In this document: positions 29,337-42,718 of the stretch, piece by piece
How positions within the stretch are numbered: position 1 is the first letter of the stretch
Layout of the letters: the number at the start of each line of letters is the position of its first letter
Assembly: GCF_963675165.1 (NCBI RefSeq)
Contig: NC_087386.1
Span: 2,792,169-2,856,168 of the forward strand
Length of the DNA: 64,000 nt
Reading direction: 5' to 3'
From: Halichondria panicea
Taxonomy: Eukaryota > Porifera > Demospongiae > Suberitida > Halichondriidae
Notes under the pieces: model-generated
What the model saw: the letters and a program-made list of their open reading frames with translations, nothing else
Databases searched by the model: none
Told to the model about the DNA's origin: nothing
Made by a program: the position numbers and the translations under genes

Positions 29337-29616
29337 TCACGAGTCTTGTTTTTTTTGTATCTATTGAATTATCTTATGTTGTGTTTTGTGTTGCGTTGTT
29401 GCAATGGGACAGTATAAATAATGTTTATAATTATACGTACAAGTGTGTTTAATTATAACTAAAATGGTTTATACTCATCTCCTTATTATACAAGTACAAC
29501 GTACTGCTTATAATAAATTGTTATCGTACGTGTTCTATAGACTGTTATTGCAATAAATTATTGTTATTAATTGAATTGAATTACGAGTGATTGAAAGTTT
29601 CAATGAAACATAAATA

Positions 29617-32600
29617 TTAATCAAAACTGTCGATAGTGATTTGATGGTGTAAAAGAAAACTGACTATTATAGTTGACACACCCAAAATTAAACAGATCAA
29701 CAGCTGTACATCAATATCCTGTAAGCTGCAACCAAACATCATACGCAATATACTGTTCATACAAGTGAAGCAACTTTCTTTCCTCTGGGCGTGTGCAGCC
29801 GAACCCTCCTGGTGGTCACCTGACTGGCTGGGTGACCGTGACTGTACATCAGGTTGGGCACTACACATGAGGAAAGAGGATAATTATGGTAAGCATTATT
29901 ATTAATACCTTGCACATGCCACTATTCACGATCAAACAGAACGCTATAGCTATAGCTAGGAGTATGTACGTTTAATTCAAAAAGTGTGCCTAGCCTTAAA
30001 AGAATTATTTATGCACTAATTAGATGCACACTGTCATAAAGGCAGTGTCATAAATATAAACAAAACCCACACAAAGGTAGATGTTTGTGTATAAATCTGT
30101 GTACATATGACAACACACCACCCACAAATTCAGATGGGTGCAATTATTATTACGGTGGTCGCAATTGACAGAAACCAGACGGCTATAAATTAAGGAACAA
30201 GCACTCACCAATCCCATTGGCTGGCAGAGAGAATGGTGTGCTCCCAAACCGTGTGATAGGGAGGCTCTTGTCATAGTGAGGCATGTACTGTGGACACTGG
30301 TAGCTCCTCTGGTAGCTAGAGTCCAGGGACAACCGAGGAAGCTGGTGATTGGGGGAATAGTTGTTGGGTACTGTGAGGGGAGAGAGACAATCTATCACTT
30401 TTATCCACTATAATGGTGTGTATGTCAGTCGATGCATAATTATTTTATATAATTAGCATAGCATTGTACATGTGCGAGTGCATCTGAGCACACAATCGGC
30501 ACACTGCACAAAAATATTTACTGCACACTGTCACCCTTACAAAGCTGACACAAGGAAAACAAAGGAATTGGATGTGTACACAAACACCACTTCATTTGGA
30601 AGTACTTAAGAGTACAGTCCATGCAACTGCCTTTATTGGAGTTTCTGAGTCAATTATACCCCCCTCCCCATCGACCCTAAAGTGGTAGCTGTTGCCTATT
30701 ATAGAAGAAACAAATGTTATGCTTAATAACCTATAACTAGCTTAGTCTCGTACTACTTAGTAGCTATAGAGAGTGTACAAGGGCCATTGTATAGTGTGTA
30801 TGTCTGTGTTCTAGACATGCATACACTACACATAGCTACCGGCAAGAGGGTGGGAGTGCATGTGTATAAATGATTATTATTGTAACAACAGGACATTCGA
30901 CTATCTGTGTCAGTACAAACGGAGGATAGCTGATTCACTGGAGGCCCTTGAAGCTCAAACAAGTTTGTGTCTGAATCAAGCGTTGTGTGTTCTAGCGGGT
31001 GGTGAGGGAAGAGTGTGGTATACACAACCAGTGGGCAGTATGCCACAAACATAATACCCTCTTTACCACGTTATCCTACACACGCTCATCACTATGGAAA
31101 CACATAAAAGTGGGCAGGCAAACTAACAGAAAGAAATAGGTAGGCAAATTTAATCGCATTGATTTATCCCCCCAAATAGTCGCTATCAGCCGGTAGATCC
31201 CGGTAGGATAACAGGAAATTAAGGAATCCCAAAAGAGTGTAGTTGTGTGTTTGGTAGCCAAAATTAAGACACTTCTGCGTCCAAAGTCATACCATAAACG
31301 GACAATAATCTGACTGGTAGGGGTAACTATGGATACTATAATGGTTGCTCTTTGACAAATCAGTTCAGCATTCAGACTATTAACATACTGCACAAGTGTG
31401 CCAAATATTTATGAGGCTTATATTCAGTCAAAACAAAGTAGTGAACATAAGACTATAGGTGCCCGCCTTGCCAAGAAATGTGTTTGAAAGATCACAAAAG
31501 CACTCATGCCAAATTAACAATCCCAACAACATGCACTGAGGACAACAGAGGCCTACTAAGGTGTTTCTGCATAGGAACTTAAACTACTGAGGTCATGTTA
31601 TAAGTATCCAACCGGCAATACCAACTGATCAATGTGATTGCTAACAAGTTCGCTAATAAATCAACTCGCTAAAGATTGTAAATCTTTCAATGTTGCTATG
31701 TCACACATAATTATAATTATACATGCAAACAAGTGTTATCATGACGACAAGAGGGATATAATTATTGTATGGACTCAATCTGCAAATAAGCTTCTCTTGG
31801 GTATTTTCAAAGAGGGAAATTTTTCCAACTTATAAACTTAAGTGCCTATAACGACGATCTTATGAAGAGTGACATGATCAACTGTCAAACATGCACTAGA
31901 GTTGATGTGTTTGTAACAAGTGGAATTGAACAAACAACTAACACATTGATGGAATGAGCAGATTGATGGAATGAGGAAGGTATATATAATCTTAAAGAAA
32001 ACTTTCACCAAACAACTTGCGTTATGGTAATACCAATGCCACAAGAACGAAATTGAGGTCCACAATAGTTTTGCACTCCCAAATACATGATAATTATTGT
32101 ACACTCACATTGCTTCTGAATCAATGGTTGTGAGTGCCTCGTGCCCAGCGTATGTGCATTTGCAGTCCAGGCATTACACACCTGCAAAAAACACCACCAC
32201 CATTAATAAGTCAAAATTTGCTACATACAATGTACACATCATTATGATTAAAGCTTATTAACTTTAGCTACCTTTGAACTCACAAAGGCCTTCTAAAGTA
32301 TGTACTTTCACTATAAATAAAGAGTCTCTTTATCTGACTTTTTATTGTGTATACCTAGGTGAAGTGGATTATGTGGATTCCAAATACCAATTAACCGTAG
32401 ACAAAGCTTCGTAAAATGCACTTATTGACAAAGTATGAGCTTGACAACTAATGGAGAAAAACAAGACAATGCAAGCCAACAAATTGAACTAGCTTAAACA
32501 ATATGTGCTGCAAAGTCTGAGAATTCAATTTGAGCTTGCATACTTACACAACTGCACACGAGAGTATCTTTAGCACTCACCTTGCCTCCAGAGCTGTGCT

Positions 32601-33351
32601 TGAACTGCTGAGGGTGGATAACAGCAGCCTCGTCACTCCAGTCCGAGACATGGTAGGAACTACCATTGGGCATAGTATCACTGTAATTCCGAGTAGGAGA
32701 GCAATGCAGAGAGTCTTTATCCTCACATGACTTTGCAGTGCTATTGGCAGCAATTGTAGACCAACTCGAGCTTCTCTTGATATCTGTTTGATTTTCTAAT
32801 TGTGATGAAACAACCTGCAGCTTAACATTTTCGTATGCTTTTCTGTTCGTACTTCCGATTCTTCTTCCACTGGGAGTATGATACACGTAACTGCTGGATC
32901 CAGTCTGGATTGTGGACGTCGTCTTGTTCATTGCAACACTGGATTGGCTTGAACTTCTTTTCAAGGTACCTGATGTTTCTTTCTTTATGCCCAAGCACTG
33001 GAGTTGATCAGACGAGCTCCGCGGACGTTCATCTAAGTACCGAACATTTGCTGGAGACATTGATCTCTGCTCTTTGCGTTTAGTTTGCTGCAGAGTTGGA
33101 GATCTTTTGCTGATTGGAGGTAGCAAAGTGTGACTTGGGCTAGTACATGGTGTAGTATTACTACTAGATCTAGTAGAGCATCGCAATGCAGGAGTGCTCC
33201 CGAGGGATCGAGTGTCGTAGGAATTTCTCATTGCCATTCTTCTCAGTGTATCGCTCTGAGCCTTGGCATTTTGCTTATGATCTTGCTCTTGTAGGCGATT
33301 TGGGTGACGTGCTCCAGTATCGCCATGGACAGGATGAGGATGTCCTGCCAT
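29617..33351 (-). CDS. hypothetical Ser-rich protein with a C-terminal membrane anchor
   Basis: Exons 33351-32581, 32181-32109 and 30370-30209 join in frame through good GT-AG sites. The first begins MAGHPHPVHGD and encodes 257 residues of Ser/Thr/Arg-rich, apparently disordered sequence. The last exon ends VQLLICLILGVSTIIVSFLL plus about ten residues, a typical tail anchor or single membrane span, with its stop at 29617-29619. The most obvious acceptor for it (exon from 29860) breaks the frame. An acceptor 41 bases further in (exon from 29819) restores it and gives 402 residues. I recognise no family. Its start is about 190 bp from the UCHL5 stop on the same strand. Confidence 0.6.
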
Positions 33352-33543
33352 TACGGAAGCTAGTTAAACCACACCATGCTTGATTGAGCCCCTCCCTTCT
33401 TCTTGCTAAAAATGACATCACATGATCCAGCGTTGCACATGCGCGCGCTTGTTGCTAACTGCTGTACTTTTGATGTACAATAATAATAATATTGACAATG
33501 ATTCATGCAATAAACATAATAATAGGCAATGAAAAGCACAGAG

Positions 33544-36500
33544 TTATGCTTTAGCAGTCTTTTCTTTGTTTTCTCTCTGCTCAGCTTTCTTTGTCTTAGC
33601 CTGTGGGCAATACAGTTTCACTTATAATTATAAGGAAACCACTGCAATAATTATTATAGATCTACACAGTAGACTCTCGTTAATCCAGTCACCCTTGGGA
33701 CCATGCAGCTTGGCCGGAATAGCGAGGTGGATGTATTTCGGGAAATAGCCGCGGCTTAAATTCTTGTCTCAAGTATAACGAAGGATAATGAATCATTCTG
33801 TTCTCTATTAAAGTGTAATCCAATTTTATTTGCTAAACCACACCCAAAACGTCATATCCGGCCGTAATACACGTATGAAATTGAAAACCTTGTTTGAGAC
33901 AGCCAGCACTGGTTGGTATACGGAATAGCGAGTGGCAGTACTTCAGGGTGAGTTTTGTGCAGTAAACATATAGCTAGCATTCCGTGCCAAGCCAAATGGC
34001 CGGTATATCGAGGTGGCCGTACTTCAGAGAGCCAGAATAGCGAGAGTCTACTGTATTGTACACTGTACATGCACAAAGACATTGGCAATTAATTTTCATT
34101 ACACTCATGAGAAGGCCTAAACACCCTGATTAAAAATATCTGTAAAGCAAAAGACTCTCTGGACAATGAAACGACTTAAGTGTGACACTCCAGTATAAAA
34201 TCTCCGACCAGAGAACAACCATTTTACAAAGAAAATATAAAATGCCCTTAAGTATACAAAATTTTGTGCGAGTGTCCACAAGCTAGAAGGCAACTCACTT
34301 GTTCACAGAGTTTCACTAACTCTCCTCTCTTAGCCAGAATTTTGAGCACCTCCATTATCAGTGGGAGGTAGTTATGCTTACGACGGATGTTCTCCAGCTG
34401 AAGGAAGCAAACCAGTGCCCACGGGCCACTAAAAATATTACGTAAGAAATGTTACAGGTTTCAAACGCAAGACCATGGTTGTCTGCTCTTACACTGCCAT
34501 GCTTATTAATGCACTGATGAACGGTTTGTAATAAATAAGTAATGAGCTTCCAACTTTTCTTATTACTTGCTTAAACGCCTGGACATGACGTATTACCTAA
34601 CTGAAGAGGTATTTAACGTTAAACCCTGTTGAATCACCGGCAATATCAAGACCTTATTACAACCCGGGGCTTAGTCGAGGATTTACGGTACTAACATTAT
34701 TATAAAGCTATGAGGAAAGTGACACTAAGAATGCTCTAACCTGATATCTCTCCATCTTGGTATTCTCCTGAGCTAGTTGGACCTTGCACTGGGCTATCTT
34801 GCTCTCAGTATCCTCAATGATAGCTGCCAGCTGCTCCAGGTCGCTAGGTAACCCGCCGGGACCCTCGTCCATCACCTCCACTCCCTCCATGATTGACTGG
34901 ATCTGAGAATGACAAAGTTTTTAGCTACACACGTATAATTATGTGATGACACAGAAAATTACAGCATTAATGGCCACCCCTGAAGAAAGGCCGACTGCAA
35001 TAATTATAATAACCAGGCACCCCAGGTCCTACTTCAAAATGTTTGTGTACAAAAAACTCCTCAACAGTATAACAGCACAACATTTGTTCAGTGTTTGTTG
35101 GATTGCCTACAATGAACCCTCCCCAAGTGTGAACTGTTAGTGTGAGTGAAAGAAGAAAAACTGTTAAAATCAGGGCATCACTCAACCAAGAACCAACTCA
35201 TAAAATAATGGGGCTGCTACTAACTTATAAAGTGTACGTGATACGTTGATGTGGGGATATGTAAGGTCTGTTGTAATAAAGTGCATGTACTAATTACCCT
35301 CAGAGCAGCCAGGTCTCTTCTTTTGTCCAGGCCCACGCATTTTCTGCTCAGCTCTCTCTTGCGGTCAGACACGACAGCCATTAGGTTGAAGTGGATCTCA
35401 TCGGCTGCATAGCTGTGGTGTGTGTGTGTGTGTGTGTGCTTTGGTCAATAAAATACAAAAAAGGACGTGGTTGAGGGAAAGATTTTGTGTGAACAACAAC
35501 CTTGACCTCAATGCTAAAATATGCAGGGCCGTGACTTCCAGCCGCATATATGCAGAGCTGCAGGAGCTGATGCACATGTGTAATTACGTACAAGTATGGG
35601 ATAAGTATATCAGTATGGAGTACACTTCCGGGGCAACATAAAACCCACCAACTCACGGACCAACACGTTTAAGGCAGCCAACTAGGGAACCCATGCACTG
35701 GAGCATGACTGTAGTCAGCTGACACTATTTGCCAACAGGGGGAGTGGGGCATCCCAACAAGGAAGAAACCAGACATAACAAAAGTGAAACAGTGGTTCAT
35801 AGGAAATGAATGTTAGTTGCCCTCAATACCACTGCATTTTGTGTGTGGGCATTTGAGGTTGATGAATTTCTACTTCAGTTTTCAAATCAATGGATTAATT
35901 ATTATTGTCTGTCACAGAAAACACACATTGAAAGAGCTCCAAAATGTTTACACCTACATACAGTTGGTTTAATTTCCTCGATCAGGCAGCTCTAAGCAAC
36001 CTGACTACATCAAGGCTTAAAACAAAAAGAGTATGTATATAATAATTATTATTAGGGAGAAGGGTTAGGTTTATGCTTATTGAAGGGCACAACACTTTAC
36101 ACATGCTCTACAGTACACTCTCACCTCTGCATCCTCTTGTCGAGCACAGGCTTCACACTCTTCAACCAGTCTCCCTCATCACATTTGCCCAGATCCACCG
36201 GCCCCTCCTTCAACCCGTCCAACTCGTACAGCCGACCTTTGATGGGGACATAGGCCACGAAGTGGTACACATCATCGTCCTTCTTTTGTAGCTCCTTGTC
36301 AAACTCAAACATCTCTTGCCTGTAGTAAGAGAACTAAAAGTACACTATAGCAGCTACATGTAGAAATTGTGGGGTCATATGAATTGTGCTTGCTAAAAAC
36401 GAAACGCTTAAGTATCTCTGCTTCCTGTAAGTAACCAATTGAAATAGTAGCTCTTAAGAGAGGCACATACATGTAAATACATGTACGTACATAACACAAT

Positions 36501-37926
36501 CCCATCAAAAGTGTATTACTAGTTGTACAGTAACAGCCCTAGCTGAGCTACTGTATTCTATTAGCTAGAACAGCAAAATTGAAAGAAAGGAGTCACTGGC
36601 GTTCTATAGCCTCGATCCCCGGCCGATTAGCATTCAATTAGAGAAAAGTCAAGGTGGCCGGGAACGAGTGTTGAGTGTTCAAGCCAGCTTGTAATAATTA
36701 CTGATAACAGGGGTGCATGCTGATAGGTCGCTGAGACATTCATTACCTTGAGAAACTGTTGTGCACTTTGCGAATCTGCTCAGAGTTTGAGAGAGTTAGG
36801 CCTCGAGTCTGTAGTGGAGGAGCATTGTTGTTACCACTGACTACATGTACATGTATAGCAACTGGCAGCCTAAAATCTCAATAGGATATACATAACCATT
36901 TGAGTTGTACGTCAGGCTGTAGCTAATTAATACGACTATACGTACCTCTACCACATAACTTTGAGATATGCGCCTTCAAAACAGGCTGCCAAGCAACAAA
37001 ACTACATAAATACACCACGGATGCTTCATAAAGACATACGAGCAATTGTTGCCTTTTTACCTCAAAGATCAAAGGAAATGCAGTGACAGCATTTGATATA
37101 ATTATTGCAGTGCCATTATAATTATCATAATCATTATAATGCCCTGTGGGTAAAATGACCTTTGGAAATCTGAGCCTGTCCTCTACCTAAACAGTAAAAC
37201 AGTTACCTACGGGCCCTAGTTTTTAACTGTTTGTGGCGCCTCAGAACACAGAGCTTGTGGCACTCATTATTATTATTTACGAAGATCGAGTATAGCAATA
37301 GCGCTAGAGCAACTTACAGATGCGTCGAAAGCTCTTGAGAAGTCCCTGAAGTCAGCAAGCACAGAGCCCAAGTCCATGTCAGTATGTGAGATATTGAGCA
37401 GCACACTGATGATGGCCTGGGTGGCGCAAGCATTGTTGATCACCTGCTTGGCAAAATAGATATCCCTCAGCCGAGAGTCTTGTACTATTGAGCCCTGAGG
37501 TTCCTCACCCGGCTTCCATTTGTAGAGGAAAATTAGACCATGAATTGGCCTAGTGGAAGGAAGTCACGTGCTGGCACAAGGTATTGAGGTACGTGCACAT
37601 ATAGTATAGGCACATACATACATACATGTTAATATGTTAGAAGTCCGAGGTAAAAGGTTTGCGTGCGTTGTCGTCGTATAATTATTACTTACTTCAGCTG
37701 CTCAAATGAATCATCATCGAGACTCCACAGTTCTTCAACTTGCACGCCCTGGACACCTGGGGGGGGGGGGGGCGGCAGGGGGGTTAGAGATAAGGTATTA
37801 TGTTATTGAGACCTAACTCTCTGTTGAAAACTGAGAGCATAATTTTATTCCCTCACCAAAGCCTTTAATGAGCTCTGTAAAGACACCAGGGTCGCTCTCA
37901 ATCAAACACCAGTCTCCAGCAGACAT
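33544..37926 (-). CDS. UCHL5: ubiquitin carboxyl-terminal hydrolase UCHL5/UCH37
   Basis: Nine exons give 351 residues in frame: 37926-37857, 37756-37693, 37549-37318, 36808-36747, 36319-36125, 35412-35298, 34902-34741, 34397-34299, 33600-33544. The protein opens MSAGDWCLIESDPGVFTELI. It carries the oxyanion Gln80 (FAKQVINNACATQA) and nucleophile Cys86, then His162 in DDVYHFVAYV and Asp177 in LYELDGL. The C-terminal ULD part follows: FNLMAVVSDRK, then NIRRKHNYLPLIMEVLKIL. In other animals this part docks on RPN13 of the proteasome or NFRKB of INO80. The tail is Lys-rich, as in human UCHL5 (329 residues). It trims ubiquitin chains. Its start codon is 75 bp from the divergent THNSL2-like gene. 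Exon 6's acceptor abuts a CA repeat and exon 2's follows a poly-C run. Confidence 0.96.
33667..34053. mobile_element. pogo/Tigger-type MITE in a UCHL5 intron
   Basis: CAGTAGACTCTCGTTAATCC and its reverse complement mark the ends, with TA at the right flank. Same family as 15306-15659 and 55198-55521. Confidence 0.75.
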
Positions 37927-38001
37927 CTTTTTCGTCACCTTAGCTCTCGGGTCTAAAAGGAGCACACTCAAAAAAATGTGCATCAATTAGAAAGGACAGT
38001 G
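37927..38001. promoter_or_regulatory. very short divergent promoter, UCHL5 / THNSL2-like 1
   Basis: Only 75 bp lie between two opposed start codons, so both core promoters and 5' leaders must overlap each other or the neighbouring coding sequence, unless leaders extend past non-coding first exons. No motif is assigned. Confidence 0.5.
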
Positions 38002-39507
38002 ATGGTGCTCTACAAGTCTACTCGTGGTGTCTCTCCCAGTGTCTCGTTCCAGCAAGCCCTACTCAGTGGCTATGCTCCAGACGGTGGGCTCTACCTGCCA
38101 GAGACACTGCCCTCATTCAGTAGAGAGCAGCTAAGAGCATGGGCCAAGCTATCCTACGTGGAGCTACTCCAAGTCATGCTCCCTCATTTCATCTCCCCTG
38201 ATGAGATCACTGCAGAGGAATTGAAGAGTAAATAATTATCTGCACTAAGTTTCGAAACATCATACAGTAATAAAGCAATGACATGCCGAAAAGTGTATGT
38301 TATCAACTTGTTGTATGTACATACAGGTCTCTTGGATGGATGTTACTCGAAGTTTGATGATCCAGATGACATCATTCCCCTCACAAAAGTGGGTGGAGTC
38401 AAAGTGGCCGAGATGTGGCACGGTCCAACTGGTGCCTTCAAGGATATTGCTCTCTCAATTGTCGGACGTTTGGTAGATTTCACCGTCCAAAAAAGTGGTC
38501 GTAAAGCCAACATCATAGTGAGCACCTCAGGCGATACTGGAAGTGCCGCTATCCACAGTGTTCTGGGATCAAAGAATATCAATATCATGGTCTGGTATCC
38601 ACGGGGACGAGTGAGTCGTGTGCAAGAGCTACAAATGACGACGGTCGATGCTCCAAATGTCAAAGTCTTCTCAGCTGACGGAACTGCAGAAGATTCTGAT
38701 ATCCCACTGAAAAAATTGTTCACTGACAAAGACTTTGTTTCAAAGTACAACCTGACGTGTTTCAACTCGATTAATGTCAGTCGCATTCTCCTTCAAGCCA
38801 TACATTTCTCTTATCTCTATCTCCGAGTATGCCCAAATGTGGATCGAGAAGTGACGTTTTGTGTGCCCTCCGGTGGCCTAGGAAACGTTACAGGCGGTGT
38901 GGTTGCTCGTAACATGGAGGTGCCCCTGAAATTTGTGTGTACGGTGAATGAAAACGATATTGTCGATCGTACGCTACGTCTTAACGATTTCTCTATGACC
39001 GACACAGTGCTGCTGACACCCTCTTCAGCAATGGATGTGCAGATCCCTTACAACATTGAGAGGTTGTTCTACTACCTCTCTGGAAAAAGAACAGATATTG
39101 TGAGAGATGTGATGGAGAGATTTGAGCGAGATGGGCGCTGCAAGTTACCTGAAGCGATCACTAAAATGAACACGTACCTCCAAACAGCCAGAGTGGACAC
39201 TGAAGAGCTGTTCTCTGCAATGAAGCAAGTGTGGCAGGAGAACAACTATGCTATATGCCCACACACAGCAGTTGGTATGAATGCTGGCTTGAGACTGGCA
39301 GCCCAGAACCCAGAGGAAGAGATAGTGGTCATAGCTACGGCTACTCCGGCCAAGTTTCCTGAGGTGATGGAGAGGGGTGGTGTTCCCGTGCCAAGGGTGG
39401 AGCAAATCGAGTGTTTGTTTGGATTGCCTGAACACAAGGAGATGGTGGAGAAAGGAGAAGACTGGGAGAAAAGAATGAGGAACGCAGTGGCCAGTTTCCA
39501 GCAGTGA
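38002..39507 (+). CDS. THNSL2-like: threonine synthase-like PLP enzyme, copy 1
   Basis: Exons 38002-38227 and 38327-39507 encode 468 residues. The start MVLYKSTRGVSPSV matches the family start and copy 2, so the upstream in-frame ATG at 37978 is not used in this model. Landmarks of THNSL2 and bacterial ThrC are LLSGYAPDGGLYLPE and WHGPTGAFKDIAL, where Lys114 would bind PLP. They continue with TSGDTGSAA, VWYPRG, LQMTTV, SGGLGNVTGG and the late motif CPHTAVGMNAGL. Animal THNSL2 acts as a phospho-lyase on phosphohydroxy amino acids rather than making threonine; substrate use here is inferred. A tandem copy starts 207 bp downstream. Confidence 0.9.
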
Positions 39508-39714
39508 GAAACTCTGGGAAAGAACGATGATTTGTTGCATTTTCAATTTATTTTGCAACATAAATTTTGTAAGACTATGTAGAAATAAATTTTTTACGGA
39601 ATTTATGCAAATAAAAGTGGGTTGATCTCGAGTCTGCAGAGCTCTGCTGCACCCTGCGTCATATGACCTCCAAGCTGCTAAACAGCAGACCATTTTCTTG
39701 GAAGCAAAAAAGTC

Positions 39715-40024
39715 ATGGTACTCTACAAGTCTACTCGTGGTGTCTCTCCCAGTGTCTCATTCCAGCAAGCCCTACTCAGTGGATATGCTCCAGACGGTGG
39801 GCTCTACTTGCCAGAGACACTGCCCTCATTCAGTAGAGAGGAGCTAAGAGCATGGGCCAAGCTATCAGCCCAAGAACTGTTGCAAGCCATGCTCCCTCAT
39901 TTTGTCTCCTCTGATGAGATCACTGCAGAGGAATTGCAGAGTAAGTCTATACTAGGTTCTATATAGCCAGGGTTATTATTTTTATTCTCTATAATCTATA
40001 ATCTCTCTCAGTGCACACACACGT

Positions 40025-40076
<52 letters not shown>

Positions 40077-42551
40077 GTGTATATATATTAGATTTACTGA
40101 TTTGACCATATTAAATGTAGCTGAGCGTTCTTATGTATTGTGGGGTGAATCTTCTAGTAATACGTACTGAAATTTACCTGTAACATAATTTGTGGCCTAT
40201 GTCACGCTCTTCAGTGTACTGAGAATATCATATATTCTCAGTAACAAGAGAGTGATCCCCATTTAAGTTTAGGGTACCATTTCGACCAATGTTCAAAGTA
40301 CTAAACTTGTTGATTTGTTGATCGGCAAGTGCTGGGATAAATGGCTGGTCTGTGTGTGTGTTTATACAGTCATACAAGCTAATCGATACCCCAGGATGTG
40401 GTAGGGGCCAATATCACCCCGACCACAAAACCATAGCTATATTCAAGATGCCTGGCTGAAATATAAGCCAGTCAAAAGCCTGACATCAAAGATGTACCGT
40501 ATAGATTTTCAGGGGGCAAAACATTCGTATTGTTAGTAATTTTGTGGATAGTGATTGCTGCTTGCACTGCAGGTAAAGGTAGGCAAGGTCGCTTCATTCG
40601 TGGTTAGAGCTCCAACCACGAAAACCACGAATATTTTGTCCCCCAGAAATTACCAGCTGTACGGTACACTGGTAGGCAAGGTCGCTTCATTCGTGGTCAG
40701 AGCTCCAACCACGAAAACTACGAATATTTTGTCCCCCAGAAATTACCAGCTGTACGGTACACTGGTAGGCAAGGTCGCTTCATTCGTGGTCAGAGCTCCA
40801 ACCACGAAAACCATGAATATTTTGTCCCCCAGAAATTACCAGCTGTACGGTACACTGTTTCGATCCTTAAGTTGTACAGAGTTGCTAGTAGATTTAGCAT
40901 ACTTACAGCGTAGAAGCTACAGGCATTGCTATAATATTATAGCAAACTCATCACGCTCTAATTTTGTACACAGTAATTCCAGTATTGACGTCATTGTAAT
41001 TGTGGCTATACATGTAGGTCACCGTAGTTCTAGAGATTAATGCGTGATACTACTATATGGGAGCGGCATTCATATTGTATAGTAAAGCCTGTACAATTCC
41101 CTCCATTGAAATTGTAGAGTAATCGAATAACTGAGCCTTAAAATTGGTCAACTGCATAATTTTAGGCTCACAATGTAACTATTTCTAGCACTACGTTATT
41201 ACGACATGTCCTCGAGCTGCATGTAGCTAATTAGTATAGAACTCTTGCCCGAGGCGAGTTAATTGTATTAGCTGTACAGCCCTTGTGCACAAGAATAACC
41301 TATGCATGTACACATAATTATATAGATCTACTACCACGAAAATGTCCATTCACAATCACAAATATTGCAGGTGTTTTAGACGGATGTTACTCGAAGTTTG
41401 ACGATCCAGATGATCTCATTCCCCTCAAAACGGTGGGCTCTGTTAAAGTGGCTGAGATGTGGCACGGTCCAACTGGCTCGTTCAAAGATTTGGCTCTTTC
41501 TGTTGTCGGACGATTGGTGGATTATTTTCTTGAGAAAAGTGGCCGTAAAGCCAACATCATTGTGAGAACTTCAGGTGATACTGGAAGTGCCGCTATTCAC
41601 AGTGTTCTGGGCTCAAAGCATATAAACATTGTTGTCTGGTATCCACGGGGATGTGTCAGTCTCGTGCAAGAGCTACAAATGACAACAGTTGATGCTCCGA
41701 ATGTCAAAGTGTTCTCAGTCGAAGGTACTACAGATGAAGCCGATGTTCCACTCAGGAAAATTTCTGCCGACAAAGAATTTGTTTCGAAGTACAACCTGGC
41801 GTGTTTTAATTCAGTTAATGTCAGTCGCATTCTCCTTCAAGCTGTACACTTTACCTACCTCTATCTCAAGATTTGTCCAACTGTGGATCGATATGTGACC
41901 TTTTGTGTGCCTACAGGAGGACTAGGGAACATAACAGGATGTGTGGTTGCTCGTACAATGGGAATTCCCCTTCAAATTGTGAGTACAGTAAACGAGAATG
42001 ATATTGTCGATCGCACGTTTCGTCTCAACGATTTCTCTCTTTCTGATTCAGTAGTACACACCCCGTCTTCTGCAATGGACATACAAATCCCCTACAACAT
42101 TGAGAGAATATTCTATTATCTCACCAGTCAAAAATCTCAAATAGTAAGAGATGTAATGGAGAGCTTTGAGCGAGATGGACGCTGCAAATTGCCTGAAGCA
42201 ATCACCAAAACGAACACGTACCTCCAAACAGCCAGAGTGGACACTGAAGAGCTGTTCTCCGCAATGAAGCAAGTGTGGCAGGAGAACAACTATGCTATAT
42301 GCCCACACACAGCAGTTGCTATGAATGCTGGCTTGAGACTGGCAGCCCAGAACCCAGAGGAAGAGATAGTGGTCATAGCTACGGCTACTCCGGCCAAATT
42401 CCCTCAGGTGATGGAGAGGGGTGGTGTTCCCGTGCCAAGGGTAGAGCAAGTCGAGTGTCTGTTTGGATTGCCTGAGCACAAGGAGCTGGTAGAGAAAGGA
42501 GAGGACTGGGAGAAGAGAATGAGAGATGCAGTGGCCAGTTTTAACCAATAA
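39715..42551 (+). CDS. THNSL2-like: threonine synthase-like PLP enzyme, copy 2
   Basis: Exons 39715-39940 and 41371-42551 have exactly the same lengths (226 and 1181 bp) and intron phase as copy 1 and encode 468 residues. The PLP lysine lies in WHGPTGSFKDLAL, and the TSGDTGSAA and GGLGNITGC motifs are kept. The intron has grown to 1.43 kb by insertion of a MITE (40494-40857) and a CA microsatellite (about 40017-40080). Exon 1 and the last 300 bp are almost identical to copy 1, while the middle of exon 2 differs at many positions, including amino-acid changes. Both copies look intact. Confidence 0.9.
40494..40857. mobile_element. MITE with 'ACCGTATAG' ends and a threefold 93-bp right end
   Basis: The element begins ACCGTATAGATTTTCAGGGG, and its right part repeats as three 93-bp units at 40579-40671, 40672-40764 and 40765-40857 that differ at only a few bases. 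Each unit ends CAGCTGTACGGTACACTG. The family is shared with 47811-48019 and, more distantly, 63072-63269. Because 93 is a multiple of three, an open frame runs through the units by chance. Confidence 0.8.
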
Positions 42552-42718
42552 TTATAGATTTTTCGATAAAGTTTTTTTACCATTTCGACTAGCATTTGTT
42601 AATGCGATGTGATTTACAATATTTTTCATTTAGGTTTTTTTTTACTTTATCATGTCAAGTGTCGTCAGAAATCATGTCATTAAATATTTTTTGCACAAGA
42701 AGGTGAAGCTAAATATTT

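Noticed and set aside
39145-39693. Minus-strand open frames under the THNSL2-like genes (also 38343-38786 and 42048-42548)
   Set aside because: They are codon-bias shadows mirrored in both duplicates.
40555-41040. Apparent protein of three identical repeats
   Set aside because: The 93-bp MITE end repeats keep frame by chance; the start lies in intronic repeat sequence.
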